A stretch of DNA of 64,000 nt from Astropecten irregularis (GCA_963971285.1 OZ020258.1:14280614-14344613), one strand, 5' to 3'. Numbered from the stretch's first letter, positions 11,065-24,282 are shown. Made by a program: numbers and translations. The notes: a model not told the origin generated them from the letters alone.

Positions 11065-11427
11065 AGGTAGTATCATACCGTATGATAGATTGGTAAGGAA
11101 CCAAAACAGAAATGTTCACAGATTTACGTATAACTTACAGGGTATGAAGATGGTGGTGGTAGAAACATAATGTTAACAATGTTCCGCCTGAAATGGTGTA
11201 TTTATCCAGAAATTAGTCAAACAACGACCGAAAATCTTTTTGATCTTTTAAAAGATCAAAAATAAAAGAGAAAATACTTAAAAAATACTGTGGCTGTTTT
11301 TTACGATTTTCTCAAAAAGTGGGCACCGTTTGGGATTGAAATTATCACAGATGACTGTTGCTGTGTCTTCCTTCTTTTTTTTCCATGAATCTATATTTCT
11401 TTGACAAAAACCAGTATGATACTACCT
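11065..11427. mobile_element. TTAA-flanked MITE (piggyBac-type), copy M1
   Basis: 363 bp with termini AGGTAGTATCATAC and the inverse GTATGATACTACCT, flanked by TTAA on both sides (11061-11064 and 11428-11431). The tandem-duplicate counterpart at about 18340-18350 reads through without it, giving a natural empty site. TTAA duplication is the hallmark of piggyBac transposition. There is no coding capacity. Confidence 0.8.
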
Positions 11428-12127
11428 TTAATTAATAAAAGAATAATTGAAATTAACCTCAACAGCCCTAACCCGAGCAACCCTAACGTGATTGATTGAA
11501 AGTATGAAAGTCATATGTAGGCATACAGGACTTCAATCAAGTGTCCGATAGTTCTTATATTGCCAACGTCTACATGATCAAGACTATGACCTGAGAATGA
11601 GACCTGAAAATTGTGTCTCAGGTTTCAATGTCCAGATTTCTCAAAAAGTACAAACAAATACAAAAAATACTACAAACCTAGTTTGAAAAATTAATTTAAA
11701 CAGAAACAACATCCTGATATTTACTACATGTACAATGTAAAAGTCAACTTCGCAGTGCTGCAAGTATTGTACATGTACCTTTACATTGAACTCAATCTGT
11801 TAGAATTTTTTATTTCAACATAAACTTCAACAATGACATCTACTGAACCTTGGTGAACGTAGCCACTGCCATTGTTAGCAATTTCTAAACAGCACCTCAT
11901 TTGAATATTGCCACGAAATGCCGCTACCCAACAATGGCTAAAAGTTCGGTTTGGGACATGTTTGGTAGAGGATTTCCATTTATTTCCATATTATTGTAAT
12001 GTTATTACATTGAGTACGATATAACAAGGTAAGATAATAGTATGAGGATTTGGGACATGTTTGGAGGAGTATTTCTCAGTCTCATGGTGGAGTATTTCTC
12101 AGTGTCATTATGAGCCAGTTCAGGTTT

Positions 12128-14178
12128 AGGTTTATTTCCATACTATTATAATGTTATTACATTGAGTATATTATAACAAGGTATGATAATAGTATGAGGA
12201 GGTCAGACAAGAAGCCGGAGCTTGTACAAAGGTCTGCCCCTTTACATTGAATAATTATTGATTTAATCATTATGATTAATTACGGGAGTTGTAGAATAAA
12301 TACATGTTGTTAAGCATAACACATATCTTAAACATATATACAAACTTGTTTATTTTAACAATGAATAATGTTACGTATTCCAGTATAGAAAAAATAAAAT
12401 TAACGGCATCATGCAATCAATTTCATTCACAGTATAATGCTTCATAGGGTAACAGTTACGCATTTTCATCATTAATAATAATAAGCGGAGAAAAGTTGTT
12501 GTTTATAACATCCTTTGCATGCCATGATTGACGTCATTGGTAAGGTAGACCTAATAGTGTTCCACAGAAGGGGTCCCTTGTGTCTTACAGTGGATTGGTG
12601 TATGGATGTTTTAACTTTAGTACGTTGGAGTTTCTTTGATGATTTGGTGTCGTAGTTATGAATATTCGTGTTTCTTATAAAGAGGGATTTAATATTCAAG
12701 GGCAACGTATTTATTTTTCAAATTGATACATGAGAGAACACAAATGATATTTATACAGATTAAATATAGTCAATGTGCTAAATTTAACAAATAGTTGCGC
12801 AGAATGTTCTTGAGAGCTATAACCGTTAATCACTCTTAAGGATTTCTTTTGGACAATAAACAATTTATCAAGAAGAATTTTGTGGGTGTTTCCCAAAGCA
12901 AGGTAATGATAATGTATTATAAATGGAAAGTAGGATACGAGATGGCACATAATATCTCAGTCTTCTAAGAATACCAAGGTTCCAAGCTGCAAGTGTAAGA
13001 ACTTTCTGACAGTGATTTTTCCCTGTTAGCTTGTCGTCAATAGTGACACCCAGGAAAGTACAGGACTCAACCCTTTTAATATCATTATTTTAAAATTTAA
13101 TCTTAATATTTTTTTTAACAGTTCAATTGGTGAAAACCATTGCATTTGTTGTTTTTCAAATTTAACTATAATTTATTACTGTAAAATTACACACAAACCA
13201 TTCAAACACATGAGCATGCAAGCTCACAAGTTGTTATTACTATAGAAAATGTTCGTGTCATCTGTAAAAAGGACAAATGTTAGAAGTTTGGAAGAATTAC
13301 AAATATCGTTAATATGAAATAAGAAAAGAAAAAAAAATAAAAAAAAAATAATAAGATGGGCCCAAGGATTGATCCCTGAGGAACACCACAAGTAATTGAT
13401 TTATATCTAGACTTTTTATTTTGCCAGACAACGAACTGTTTCCTATTTCTTAAGTAATCTTGAAACCAGTCAAGTGCTTTACCTCTAATATCATACAATT
13501 TTAATTTACTTATTAGAATGTCATGATCAATTGTATCAAATGCCCTTGAAAGATCCAGAAAAATGTCAATGGTATGTTCAAGTTTGTCAAGACTATAGAT
13601 GTAACTATGTCAACTAAATTAATTAGAGCATACTGGATTGAATAATCGGCCCTGAAGCCATATTGGGAATGTGTCAATATACATGTACTTAGCGATATAT
13701 CTGTTAAGGCAGTTAGCAACCAGCCTTCCTAGTAGCTTGGAGAAACAAGGCAAGACCGATATGGGAAGATAATTGGTGACATGGGAACGGTCTCCATTGT
13801 TATAAACTGGCGTAACTTTAGCAATTTTTAGATCATTGGGGACTTCTCCGGAGATTAAGGATTTGTTAATGATATTTGGAAGAAGTTGGACAATAATAGA
13901 AGCTACATCTTTTGATCAGGATGTTATCAAATTCATCATGTCCAGAACTTTTCTTGTTGGGAAGTTTATTAATACAATCAAGGAGTTCTTCCTGATAGAA
14001 CTTAGGAATAAGGAATTGGGAAAATCAGCATTGATATATTTAGTTGGATCGGATGTACTATGAGGAATGGTAAAACCTAAATGTTTGCCAATGCCTACAA
14101 AACACTGCTTGAAATGCTTAGCAATTATTTGTGGGTCCCTTACATCATAATTATTAGCAATTAGTACAGCATAGAAAG
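12128..14178 (-). pseudogene. 5'-truncated LINE with reverse transcriptase
   Basis: Minus-strand pieces in order: DPTKYINADFPNSLFLSSI (13916-14188); HSQYGFRADYSIQYALINLVD (shown in part; 13513-13719); KALDWFQDYLRNRKQFV with CGVPQGSILGPILLF (13280-13498), the conserved RT block before the catalytic YADD box; KKSLRVINGYSSQEHSAQLF (12711-12950); and the C-terminal KGPLLWNTI block (12472-12705). These are the conserved blocks of Jockey/CR1-type LINEs. Several frameshifts and stops separate them and the YADD box is lost. The 5' end stops where duplicated sequence resumes. The low-complexity stretch at 13318-13352 is unusually A-rich. Confidence 0.8.
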
Positions 14179-14741
14179 CACAATTCAATCATAGGTGGTT
14201 GTGGTGCAGTTTGAACGATCAAATTTGTTAAAGTTCCCTGCTCCTATCCTGCTGTATTGTGCCCAGGTATCATTATAACACTGTTAGTCCTAACACAATA
14301 TGACAAACAGCTTCAGCCTACAAGCCAAGTTCAAAGCCAGGCCACTGCGTACAGAAGCTCCATTGTCATATTTAACATTGTGTGAACGAAATCGCATACA
14401 CAATATTCTGTACAGCCTACACAGTACATAAGCTTACTATAGAAGAGGGTATCAACAAGAAAAAATAAATATCATTGTACAGCAACCGACATTTTCGTTG
14501 GCAGTGGGATGTGTTCTGTATGAGAATTTAGCCTCCGGTATATAATGGCCCCCTATGAAGCACCTGTATTGTACACGGGAAAAAGCAGGGGGTACATTTT
14601 CAATAATACATGATTCAATGTGAATGATGCTGTATTAATGTACGCATGTTGTTAGCACTGTAAGCGGATCTTGAAGAAAACAACATTTCTACACTGTAGC
14701 ATTATCTATACATATTTGGTAAGTACTGTACTCTCAATTAA

Positions 14742-15108
14742 AGGTACTATCATACTTTGGTAAGAAACCAAAACAGAAATGTTCACAGATTTACGTATAA
14801 TTTCAGGGTATGAAGATGATGCTGGTAGAAACCTACCTTTAAAATGTTTCCGGCTGAAATGGTGTATTTATACAGAATTTAGTAAAACAACGACCGAAAA
14901 TCGTTTTGATCTTTTAAAAGATCAAAAATAAAACAGAAAAGACTTAAGAAATACTGTGGCCGTTTTTCACGATTTTCTCAAAAAGTTGGCATGCAACTTT
15001 TTGACAGATTTGAAAAAATTTTCACAGATGACTGTGACTGTGTCTTCCTTGATATTTATGCCCATGAATATGTACTTCTTTGACAAAAACCAAAGTATGA
15101 TACTACCT
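14742..15108. mobile_element. TTAA-flanked MITE (piggyBac-type), copy M2
   Basis: 367 bp with termini AGGTACTATCATAC and GTATGATACTACCT, flanked by TTAA (14738-14741 and 15109-15112). Interior shared with M1 (11065). The internal ORF at 14956-15183 is not conserved between copies and is not considered a gene. Confidence 0.78.
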
Positions 15109-15112
15109 TTAA

Positions 15113-16060
15113 AACAAAATGACATCTTTCTCACAATGGGTCAGACTGAACATGCACTATCTGTTTGGCATATGAGCAGGTAAAGCATGTTTTTGGACGA
15201 AGCCATCTGCAGATATCTCATTTCATTACGTGCGTATCATTATCAACTGTCATTAAACGAAATTTGTACTGTCACTTTAAGGTCATTTACACACCGCATT
15301 TGTTAGCTTTGGCCTGTATTCAGAATATCATGAACAAGGACATAATTTGATTCGTCATTGAATAAAAACAAACCTGTGAAATTGTCACCTCAATTGATCA
15401 CTTTGTAACACTTTTTTTTTTTTTTCGAAAAATCGTTGCAATTGTTACCGGTATGCGAAGTAATTGTATTTTGTTTTGTAATTGTGAGGTTTTGATCTCG
15501 GAGATCAAAATAGTTTCAGCATTTCAGGCCGAGAAATGTAAACGGTATGTTTTTACCATGCAGGCCCATATTTAGTACCCTGTACGTTATACGTAAATAT
15601 GATTGTGAACATTTCCGTTTTAGTTTCCTACTAAAGCATGATAGTACCTATAATAGTGATTCAAATATTTGCAAATTCATCTCCTTACACTTTACAAACT
15701 ACAATGTGGATAGCAGTTTAATTACAGTTGCATACCGTTTTATGGCTTTACGATAGCTCCCTGTGTTTTATAGGCTAGGGCAATTAGACTATACTGTGAG
15801 CCAAACTCACATATTGGCCTATTGTGTAAAATGTTGATATTCAGTTTGGCATATTACGAGCTTAATTCATTTGGAAAGTTGGCAGTGTTTCGTGTTCTAA
15901 TAGCAAAACTAGGAGGAGATTCAGCAACACTAAAATAACACTAAACACAGCGCATAACAGAAAGTTAATGGTACATACAGTATAGACACTAAACTTCCAA
16001 CCTGCTAAGAAAGTGTGTAAAATAATGAATCTTTTTCTCAGTGAAAGACAGGATTTCAGA
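15113..16060. other. No gene; a decayed MITE fragment inside
   Basis: AT-rich sequence with no convincing ORF. 15490-15690 resembles the reverse complement of the M1/M2 MITEs (GTTTTGATCTCGGAGATC, TTTCAGC, TACGTAAAT, and an end near CATGATAGTACCT), so a degraded copy sits here. This interval has no counterpart in copy 2. Confidence 0.5.
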
Positions 16061-16962
16061 TATTCCAGAGACTATGATATTCTAATAGTTTGTACAAGTA
16101 AATTATTTTTGAATGCTAAAAACAACCTTAGAACCCCTAAAATAAGGTATAAGGTATACATGTGTCTACTCAGTACACGTTTAAAATAGCGTGCGGAACA
16201 AACTGGGAAATGTGTGGACAAACTTCTCAAGAAAACTGAACGACGGGAGGTTTAAATCATCAAAATTGGTGTTTAAATTAAAAACAAAGGCTGAAAATGC
16301 ATTTATACAGAACTTTGTGCAGGTGCTTATTGTGTATGACTTCGATTGCTACTATCACAATCAGCAGGTGCATTTTTTGATGTTTTCACATGCAATTATC
16401 TCGAATGTACAGCATTTCGGAGAACAAATATTCAGGCCTGATATTCGGCTTCATTTTCCGTATGAAAGCTCAAAACTTGCTATAAAGCAAGCTTTGAGCT
16501 TCCAGTCGGGGAATGAAACTAAATTAAAACAGTAACTATGTACTCCAATTCTGAACGTCATTATTTCTTTGCAATTTGTATTACCATGTATCACTAAAAG
16601 AAAAACAAATCATTAAGTATTAAAACATTCCGAAACAAATTAAATCCTGAAATGACTAGAAGGATATCTGTTTTGACATATTTAGATAAGAGTATTTGAT
16701 TAAACCAAAGGTCTTTTAAATTCACAGAAGTACACTTTCAAATCAAGCTTTGTAATATCTGAACTTGAGAAACTCAGTTTGTCAGCAGAAGACAAGCTAT
16801 GCGTGGGTAGAATACACAGGGTAAGCACACTGAGAAATCCACGCAGGTAGATCCCTACACTGGCCAATGTGGAATACACTGTGACTGACAACGAAGGTCT
16901 ATTTTCCTATAAAAAAAAACAGAAAAAAAGCAACATGAATAATAAATTGGTCGGGAAATAGA

Positions 16963-17277
16963 TAATGTGCAAATTAGGCGTGCCCTTCACCGACGTGGAT
17001 GAGCACTGTATACTCAGTGCTCGTGAGTGCACGTGAAAATCACGCGCTGGCTCGGGTGGGATTCGAACCACTCATGATTTACTGCGGTACCAGCCGCGAT
17101 ATTGGATTTGATTCACCCCGCAGACCCCAACTAGCTCGGTGGCCTACCGGTATGGCATGGTCGTGGGTTCGAATCCCACCTGAGCCAGCAAGTAATTTTT
17201 TCACGTCCACTTACAAGCAATGAGTATACAGTGCTCATGCACGTCGGTAAAGGGCAAGCCTAATTTGCATATTAAAA
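16963..17277. repeat. Palindrome with tRNA-like arms (type 1)
   Basis: Two arms of about 110 bp in inverted orientation (16963-17070 and 17155-17277). Each contains a tRNA B-box-like GGTTCGAATCCCACC or its complement, and outside it a shared GAGCACTGTATACTCA. The right arm also carries an A-box-like TAGCTCGGTGG, giving a tRNA-like half in each orientation. It lies exactly at the junction between the two segmental duplicates. It is too degenerate for a functional tRNA; a tRNA-derived SINE dimer or foldback transposon is likelier. Confidence 0.7.
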
Positions 17278-17309
17278 ATAAAAACTTTTTTAAGCCTCAT
17301 GTGAAAAGG

Positions 17310-17812
17310 TCTGTAGTCTATTTCTTGTTCCCACTTGGTCTTCTTTCAACACCGCGGAACGTGTAGTCGTTGTGAATGACTTGTAGAATGTCACACAACG
17401 AGAGCGCTATGCGTGCTAATTTAACCTTTGACCAACATGATGCGATAAGAGCCGTGACGTTTTTTTATGATTATATTTTTATTATTCGGAAATGAAGAAT
17501 CGATTTGCTCAGTTGATTTCTCACGAAGGTATTTCCCGAAATAACAATGAACCTTTCCGGTCTGTCAATCAAACTGTGTGCATTGACCAATTGGAGGACA
17601 CCTTTTAGTCAGGTGACCAAGAAAGCCGCGGTCTAACTCGGTTACATGCTGTATGTAAATCACACCCGTGGGCGGGGCTAATTAATAGCAAACTGAGCTG
17701 GAACGGTCCGTTATTAATGTGGAAGTTTCACTGCCGGGAATTTTGGCTGATATTGTGCCAAAGTGTTCAACAATATTTTGCAGGAGATCCTGACTGCGTG
17801 AAAAGTAAGTGT
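17310..17812 (+). promoter_or_regulatory. Promoter-like block, copy 2, with splice donor
   Basis: Matches 9087-9603 but has lost about 22 bp that hold the TATA box in copy 1 and has gained a GC-box-like GGGCGGGGC at about 17671. The donor gtaagtgt is kept at 17805. It is the nearer candidate for the first exon of the IFIT-like gene, about 7.9 kb upstream of its acceptor. Which copy is used cannot be told from sequence. Confidence 0.35.
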
Positions 17813-18889
17813 AGCAACAACATTTACAATGATTTATTGAAGAAAATGGTTGGATATGCCTTTTAATTGTTTGCAATTAACTTTGTTCGTTATAGCTCTC
17901 ATAACTGTAGAAGCTTAATATTGACGGTAGAGTAAACCACTAAACGGTATACGGTAAAGTCCAAGCATATTTAGGCCTTTATTAGTTTGGGCGATGGGTG
18001 CAAAATACTGGTTTGAATTGCTCAATTAATGATAAAGGCATGAAATTCGGCACTGGGCATAATACTGAATATTTTCAAAGGTGAAGCTGATTGATACAAC
18101 ATGTTCTTTAACAACGGTTGCCAGGCTAAGAAACGCATTTACCCTAGCAACGAGCCGTTAATGTTAGGCCTATGTGTTTTAGCAGCAAAACTATCTAAAG
18201 ACATTGTTAAGAAGTATATGTGAAAATTGTGATGATGCCATTTCCCCCAGACTTTGTACGCGTCTTTTTATAGTGTAGCAATTTGTTAAATGTTTTTACA
18301 CTTGAACAAATTAAAATCATGAAAGTCATTGAAATAACTATTAATTAACAAAAGGATAATTGAAACACTACCTCCACTAGCCTGCCCTAACCAAAGCAAC
18401 CCTAACGTGATTGATTGAAATTGAGAAAGTCATACACAAAGTTCATGTAGGCATATAGGACTTCAGGCAAGTGTCCGATAGTTATTATATAGCCAACCTC
18501 TACATGATCAAGACTATGACCTGAGAATGAGACATAAAGTTTGTGTCTCAGGTTTCAAAGTCCAGATTTCTCAAAGAGGAAATAATTACGAATACAAACC
18601 TATTTTGAAAACTAAATCTATACTTAAACAAAATCCTGATATTTACTACATGTAAAAGTCAACTTCGCAGTGCTGCAAGTGCTGTGCATGTACTTTTACA
18701 TGAACTCAATCGTTAGCATGTTTGATTTCAATATTAAACTTCAACAATGACATCAACTGAACCTTGGCGAACCTAGCCACTGCCATTGTTAGCAATTTCT
18801 AAACAGCACCTCATTGGAATATTGCCATGAAATGCCGCTACCCAACAATGGCTGATAGTTCGGTTTGGGATATGTTTGGTGGAGGATTT

Positions 18890-19710
18890 CTCAGTTTCAT
18901 CATGACCCAGTTCCATCTTGGTGGCTTCCAAATAATGTCTAAATTCCAGCATTCTGAGTGGTTTGGGGATGCCATAGATGGTGATTTGAATGACCTCTTT
19001 GTTTCAACTTTGTGTTGCATTTGATATGCGATTCCCATGCGTCTTTGAATGTTATGGATATCATGAATGAGTGACAGACGTATTGGTCTGGGTATGGTTA
19101 GAACAAAATGTAATTTCACTTAAAGATAATTATAATACATGATTAGTAAAGGTCACAGAAAAGCACTCACACTTTGTCTGGTCAAACACGTACATGGAAA
19201 AATTAACTTGTGAAAATTTGAGCTCAATCGGACATCTGAGTCACGGGAAAATAGCTAAAACCTGACTCAATTTTTCTTATAAAAAAAAAAGGTTTTGATC
19301 TTACCCCGAGATAAAAACTGTTTTCGGTATTTGTTTTTACTAATGTATGGATAAATACAGCATTTCAGACGGAAACAGTTTAATGGTATGTTTCTACCAG
19401 CACCATCTTCATACCCTGGAAGTTTAACGTAAATCTGTGAACATTTCTGTTTGATGTTACCGTGCAATCCTGTACTGAGCCTTAAATTATCCAGTACTTA
19501 CCCTACATCATATCGGCGTGTAAACTTTTTGGTGGTTTTTTTTTTTTTACAAAGGGAGCATTAATCGAATCTACAATCAATTAATTCCCCCACTCTTTTC
19601 TTTCAAACATGATTGAGCAATTAATCAATCTTTACACAATTTGGTATTCTCATTCATTACGAAGGCATGTTGTGGTGGAAAATATTCCCCACATTCATGT
19701 AATTACATTG
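18890..19710. other. No gene; reversed MITE fragment inside
   Basis: Present only in copy 2, because the LINE replaces it in copy 1. 19285-19480 is a decayed reverse copy of the M1/M2 MITE interior (GTTTTGATCTTACC, CAGCATTTCAGACGGAAAC, TTCATACCCTG). The small ORFs at 18827-19119 look fortuitous. Confidence 0.45.
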
Positions 19711-20244
19711 TACAACATAGAAAACACAATTCAATCATAGTTGGTTGTGGTGCAGTTTGAACGATCAGATTTGTTAAAGGTCCCTGCTCCTATCCTGGCG
19801 TATTGTGCCCAGGTATCATTATAATACTGTTAGTCCTAACACTATTTGACAAACAGCAAAGTTCAAAAAGCCAAGTTCAAAGCTAGGCCACTGCGTACGG
19901 CAGCTCCATTGTCATATTCAACATTGTGTGAAAGAAATCACACACAATCTTCTTTACAGCCTACCCAATACATAAGCTTATTATAAAAGAGGGTATCAAC
20001 AAGAAAATAATGAATATCATTGTGCAGCACCGACATTTTCGTTAGCAGTGAGATATGTTCTGTATGAAAATGTAGCCCCCGGTACATAAAACGGCCCCCA
20101 ATGAAGCACCAGATAAATACCAGAGACTATGATTATTATAATAGTTTGTATAAGTATTTTTGAATGCAAAAAACAACTTGAGACCCCCTGATAGGTAAAA
20201 GGTATACCTACTCAGTACACGTTAAAAAAGTGTGCGGAACTTTG

Positions 20245-21120
20245 GTATATGAATATAGCTTAGAACTGAGTTTTAACTAAAAAATAACGGCACACTTTTG
20301 TGATGACTGACCAAGTACACGTAGAGATATTGCATGTTTCTTTACCCTTAACCTGTAAAAAAAATGTGGAAATTAATTTTCAAAATACAGGTAACTAAAC
20401 TCGGCTAACCTAATAAAATAAAAACAGTGTTTAAAAACGTGTTTATACAGGAATAGATGCTGACAATTTGAAAAAGATATTGAAAGCCTTCAGCTGTAAG
20501 TTCCAAACACCATAAATAAATGTCAGTCAATTTGGAACTGACCCAAGCTTGGCACATGGCCCAAGACAGGAAAATGTAGAGAGCCTTCATCTGTAGCTGC
20601 CATCATTGACAGTCCCCAATTGGCCTGTGCAAGGAAGGCATTAAGTCAAGTAAGTGAAGGCAATTTGGAATGACACGTATAGCTCAGCTCTATATACAAA
20701 ACCAACAGCCCACGTATGAACAGACGCAGCAGACAGACAGTAAGATATAACTATCAATATACATGTGACCATAACAAGCTGCATGTCGGGTAGTTAAAGG
20801 CATAGTGGGGACATCAACTTCGTGTTACGTATGAGGAACCGTGAGGCTCGGCGCGTCACACGCCAGCAAGTAATGGAACCTAATTAATGTGTAATGATAT
20901 GCAACAAATAACAAACAGACAAGCAAAATAACCAGCAATTAACAAGACGGGATGACTATTCTTTGCAATTGAGAAAGGAATCAATCTTGTTCAATACAAC
21001 TTCAGAGATTGGACGAGATAATGATAATGGCAAAAGTAACATGATAAACTTAAACAGTCAGAAACATTAAATGGATAAGTCTTACAGTATTGCCGGTTTG
21101 CTCTGTTAGCCGTCAGTTCT
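20245..21120. other. No gene seen
   Basis: Unique-looking AT-rich sequence inserted between two blocks of copy 2. No recognisable ORF and no paired termini. GC content rises sharply at 21100, where the minisatellite begins. Confidence 0.45.
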
Positions 21121-21129
21121 TGCGACGTG

Positions 21130-21720
21130 GCACGCGTAGAGTCGGACAAGAGTTCTGCAGGGTCACGCGGACGAGGTGCTCGGTTGACCGCCAGTCCTGG
21201 GCATGGCACGCGTAATGTAGTACGGCCTCACGGCCGTGCGTCGAGCAAGAGTTCCGTAGGGCGTGGCGCGCGAAACGTGAAGGCCTCCCGGCCGTGTGTC
21301 TGGCAACAGTTCTGCAGGAACTGGTTGTCTGGGCGTGGCACTCGTAGCTCTCGTAGCACGGCCTCCCGGCCGTGTGTCTGGCAACAGTTCTGCAGGAACT
21401 GGTTGTCTGGGCGTGGCACTCGTAGCTCTCGTAGCACGGCCTCCCGGCCGTGTGTCTGGCAACAGTTCTGCAGGAACTGGTTGTCTGGGCGTGGCACTCG
21501 TAGCTCTCGTAGCACGGCCTCACGACCGTGTGTCTGGCAACAGTTCTACATGAACAGGTTGTCGGGGCATGGCACTTGTACTCGTAGCACGGCCTCCCGC
21601 TCTTGCGTTGTGCATCAGTCCAGCGGGAACAGGTGGACGGGTGCTCTGCTAACCGCCAGTCAGGGGTGTGGCACTCGCAGATCGGCCTCCCGGTCGTTTA
21701 CAATAGGGAACACAACAAGG
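21130..21720. repeat. GC-rich 78-bp minisatellite
   Basis: The word TGGCAACAGTTCT recurs at 21301, 21379, 21457 and 21535, a period of 78 bp. The three central units are almost identical. Degenerate units flank them on both sides, with variants of GGCCTCCCGGCCGTG. Because 78 is divisible by three, long ORFs run through all frames (for example 21127-21816 with a 26-residue repeat), but their arginine/serine-rich content and presence on both strands argue against a real protein. Confidence 0.85.
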
Positions 21721-22042
21721 AATGAAATAAGGCCCTGGTGCTGGCTACGCCCGGCTAGGCATGAAAACGTAAGGTATTTAAAGGTATTTAGTCTCGACCG
21801 TAACACTCGGTTCTGAAATTTATTGGATCTGTTAGGAGAGAAGACGGAACCAAGTTACGTTGGTTTCCGACACTAACAGAATGAATTTTAAATATTAAAA
21901 CATTTGAAACGAATAACAACAGAACATAGAGGGCGCTTCCAAAATGTAAAAAAATAAACTTACAACAAGAGTATAAAGTAATGTGTACAGTGATAAACAT
22001 AAATTAAGCAAAATTAGAGAGGGGGTCTTAACAAAACACAAC

Positions 22043-22990
22043 GGGCCGAATTCATGAAAGGTATTTTTCGTGTGCTTTACTAATCACTGTTTACATCCTG
22101 AATAGTGTCTAAACACAGTTTGCAAGCGGACGGCTAAACGCATTTGATTTTCCAAATTCACGACGGGTGTTTTGCAACCGTTTAGCTACACGCGTGCAGT
22201 TTGTCTTGTAAGCTGGTGTTGAAGTGCTGATAATACAATAGCAGCAATCGTAATGATCCAGGTTCCTTTGTTACGGTCGTCCAGGCTGTTGCGTAATTAC
22301 CTTTTCCTGGACACGATTCTGGATGGCGAATGTGCATGCGTGTCCATTTTGTACTGTATAAAAATAATTATATTTCCTTCCTCCAAGATACAACATTTAC
22401 ATTAAACAAGTCGGATAAAAAGCGAAAACAGCAGTAGATAATTTCACAAGGGATCAGTGAATGGGTCTCATTGATTTTCAGCTCATCAGAAGACAAAAGG
22501 CCGTTGTTGAAGACAAGAAAAGTGATACAGACACTAACCGAAAGAAACAAACATCCTGGAATGAAATGTAATTAAGTAACACTGGAGGCACTTCCCCCGA
22601 TTGCCGAGAAAATACCACAAATTCAAGGAACTGAAGGAATTGTTGCGAGGAATGAAAATTAAGGTCATAGCCAAATACAGGGTTTAACAGGAAGATCTAA
22701 AGAAAACACTGATGCAGAGGACAATCACATAGAGGTGCAGCTGTCTTCAGTAAAAGTTCCAGTCCTATGACCAAACGGCACATCATCAAGTACATGTATA
22801 AGTAAAACAGGGCTTAAACAACCCCCCTGCACAAGTTTTCTTTTGTTCGCTAGACGCTAGTGACTAAAAGATAAACAGTCTCTGCATAGACACCTTCTAG
22901 AATTGATGACTAACTAAACGCATAAGATGATCACCCGTTTAGGAAAGTTAGACGCGTGTAAAAGAAAAACACCTTTCTTGAATACAGCCC
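22043..22990. mobile_element. Harbinger-type non-autonomous element
   Basis: Left end GGGCCGAATTCATGAAAGG and right end CCTTTCTTGAATACAGCCC are imperfect inverted repeats extending about 40 bp. Both sides are flanked by AAC (22040-22042 and 22991-22993), a 3-bp duplication as in PIF/Harbinger elements. No transposase is seen inside its 948 bp. Confidence 0.6.
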
Positions 22991-24282
22991 AACTATTTTT
23001 TTGGACCGTCACATATCCACACCTTTATCGCTCTTATTGCGCCTATCAAGTGAAATTCTGGTAAAAAAAACAATGTCGACATGGGAAATGTGTGGACAAA
23101 CTTCTCAAGAAACCTGAGCGACAGGAGATTGAAATCATCAAAATTGGTGTTCAAATTAAACAAAAACCCTGAAAATGCATTTATATGGGACTTTGTGCAG
23201 GTGCTTATTGTGTATGAATTCGATTGCTACTATCACAATCAGCAGGTGCATTTTTTGATGTTTTCACATGCAATTATCTCGAATGTGACAGCATTTCGGA
23301 GGAAAATATTCACGCCTAACTTCGGGCTCATTTTCCGTATGAAAGCTCAAACCTTGCTATAAAGCAAGCTTAGAGCTTTCAGACGGGAAATGAAACGAAG
23401 TTAAAACAGCTACTGTCTACTCCAATTCTAATTCTAATTCTCCAATAAAACGTCATTATTTCATTGCAATTTGTATTACCATTTATGACTAAATGAAAAA
23501 CAAATCATTAAGTATTAAAACATTCCGAAACAAATTAAATCCTGAATTGACTAAAACGATATCTGTTTTTAACATATTTAGATTATAGCATTGGATTAAA
23601 CATAAGGTCTTTTAAATTCACAGAAGTATACTTTCAAATCAAGCTTTGTAATTTCTCAACCTGAGAAACTCAGTTTGTCAGCAGAAGACAATCTATGCGT
23701 GGGTAGAATACACAGGGTAAGCACACTGAGAAATCCACACAGGTAGATCCCTACACTGGCCAACGTGGAACACACTGTGAATGAGAATTAAGGCCTGTTT
23801 TCCTAAAAAAAAACTAAAAAATATATATATATATATATATAAAAATAAAAAATAATAATAAATAAATGAAGAAATACATTGTCAACATGTAACCCACGTA
23901 TGAGCCGCCAAAAGGGATAAACAGATTTGACGCCATATTTGAACTTACAACTGCAGAACGAATAGTCAAGGAGCAATATTCTGAAAACCCTCTTGTGTTA
24001 GCTCAACATAAACAGCTTTGCTAGGTAGTATGTGGCTCCAAATTGTGGTATTCACTATTGAGAAAATGTGAACTTTACACTTGTTTCTGTAGGGATTTTA
24101 AAGCATTGTTTACTCATTAGGCTTGTGCGTTTTTGGTTTTTATTTTTATCTTACCTTTTTGGTATTCATTAAAAAAATATTGATAAAATATGTTTAAGAA
24201 AGGAATTGTAATGTTATTTGTATTTGTGTTTTGAAAAGATTTTAATATCACGATTAGTGTAAAAAAACATAAAGTACTTTTG

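Larger units (their letters stand above)
9087..16915. repeat. Tandem segmental duplication, copy 1
   Basis: Blocks match copy 2 in the same order: 9087-9600 with 17310-17815, 9860-9945 with 17915-18020, 10745-11062 with 18029-18345, 11432-11970 with 18346-18890, 14178-14560 with 19708-20105, 16060-16200 with 20118-20240, and 16200-16915 with 23080-23815. Gaps in the alignment coincide with inserted elements (a LINE and TTAA-flanked MITEs here). The copies differ by scattered substitutions and small indels, so the duplication is not recent. No protein-coding exon is conserved between the two halves. Confidence 0.85.

Noticed and set aside
21127-21816. A 229-codon ORF with a 26-residue repeat
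   Set aside because: It is produced by a 78-bp minisatellite; long ORFs occur on both strands and in several frames, with no domain or splice context.
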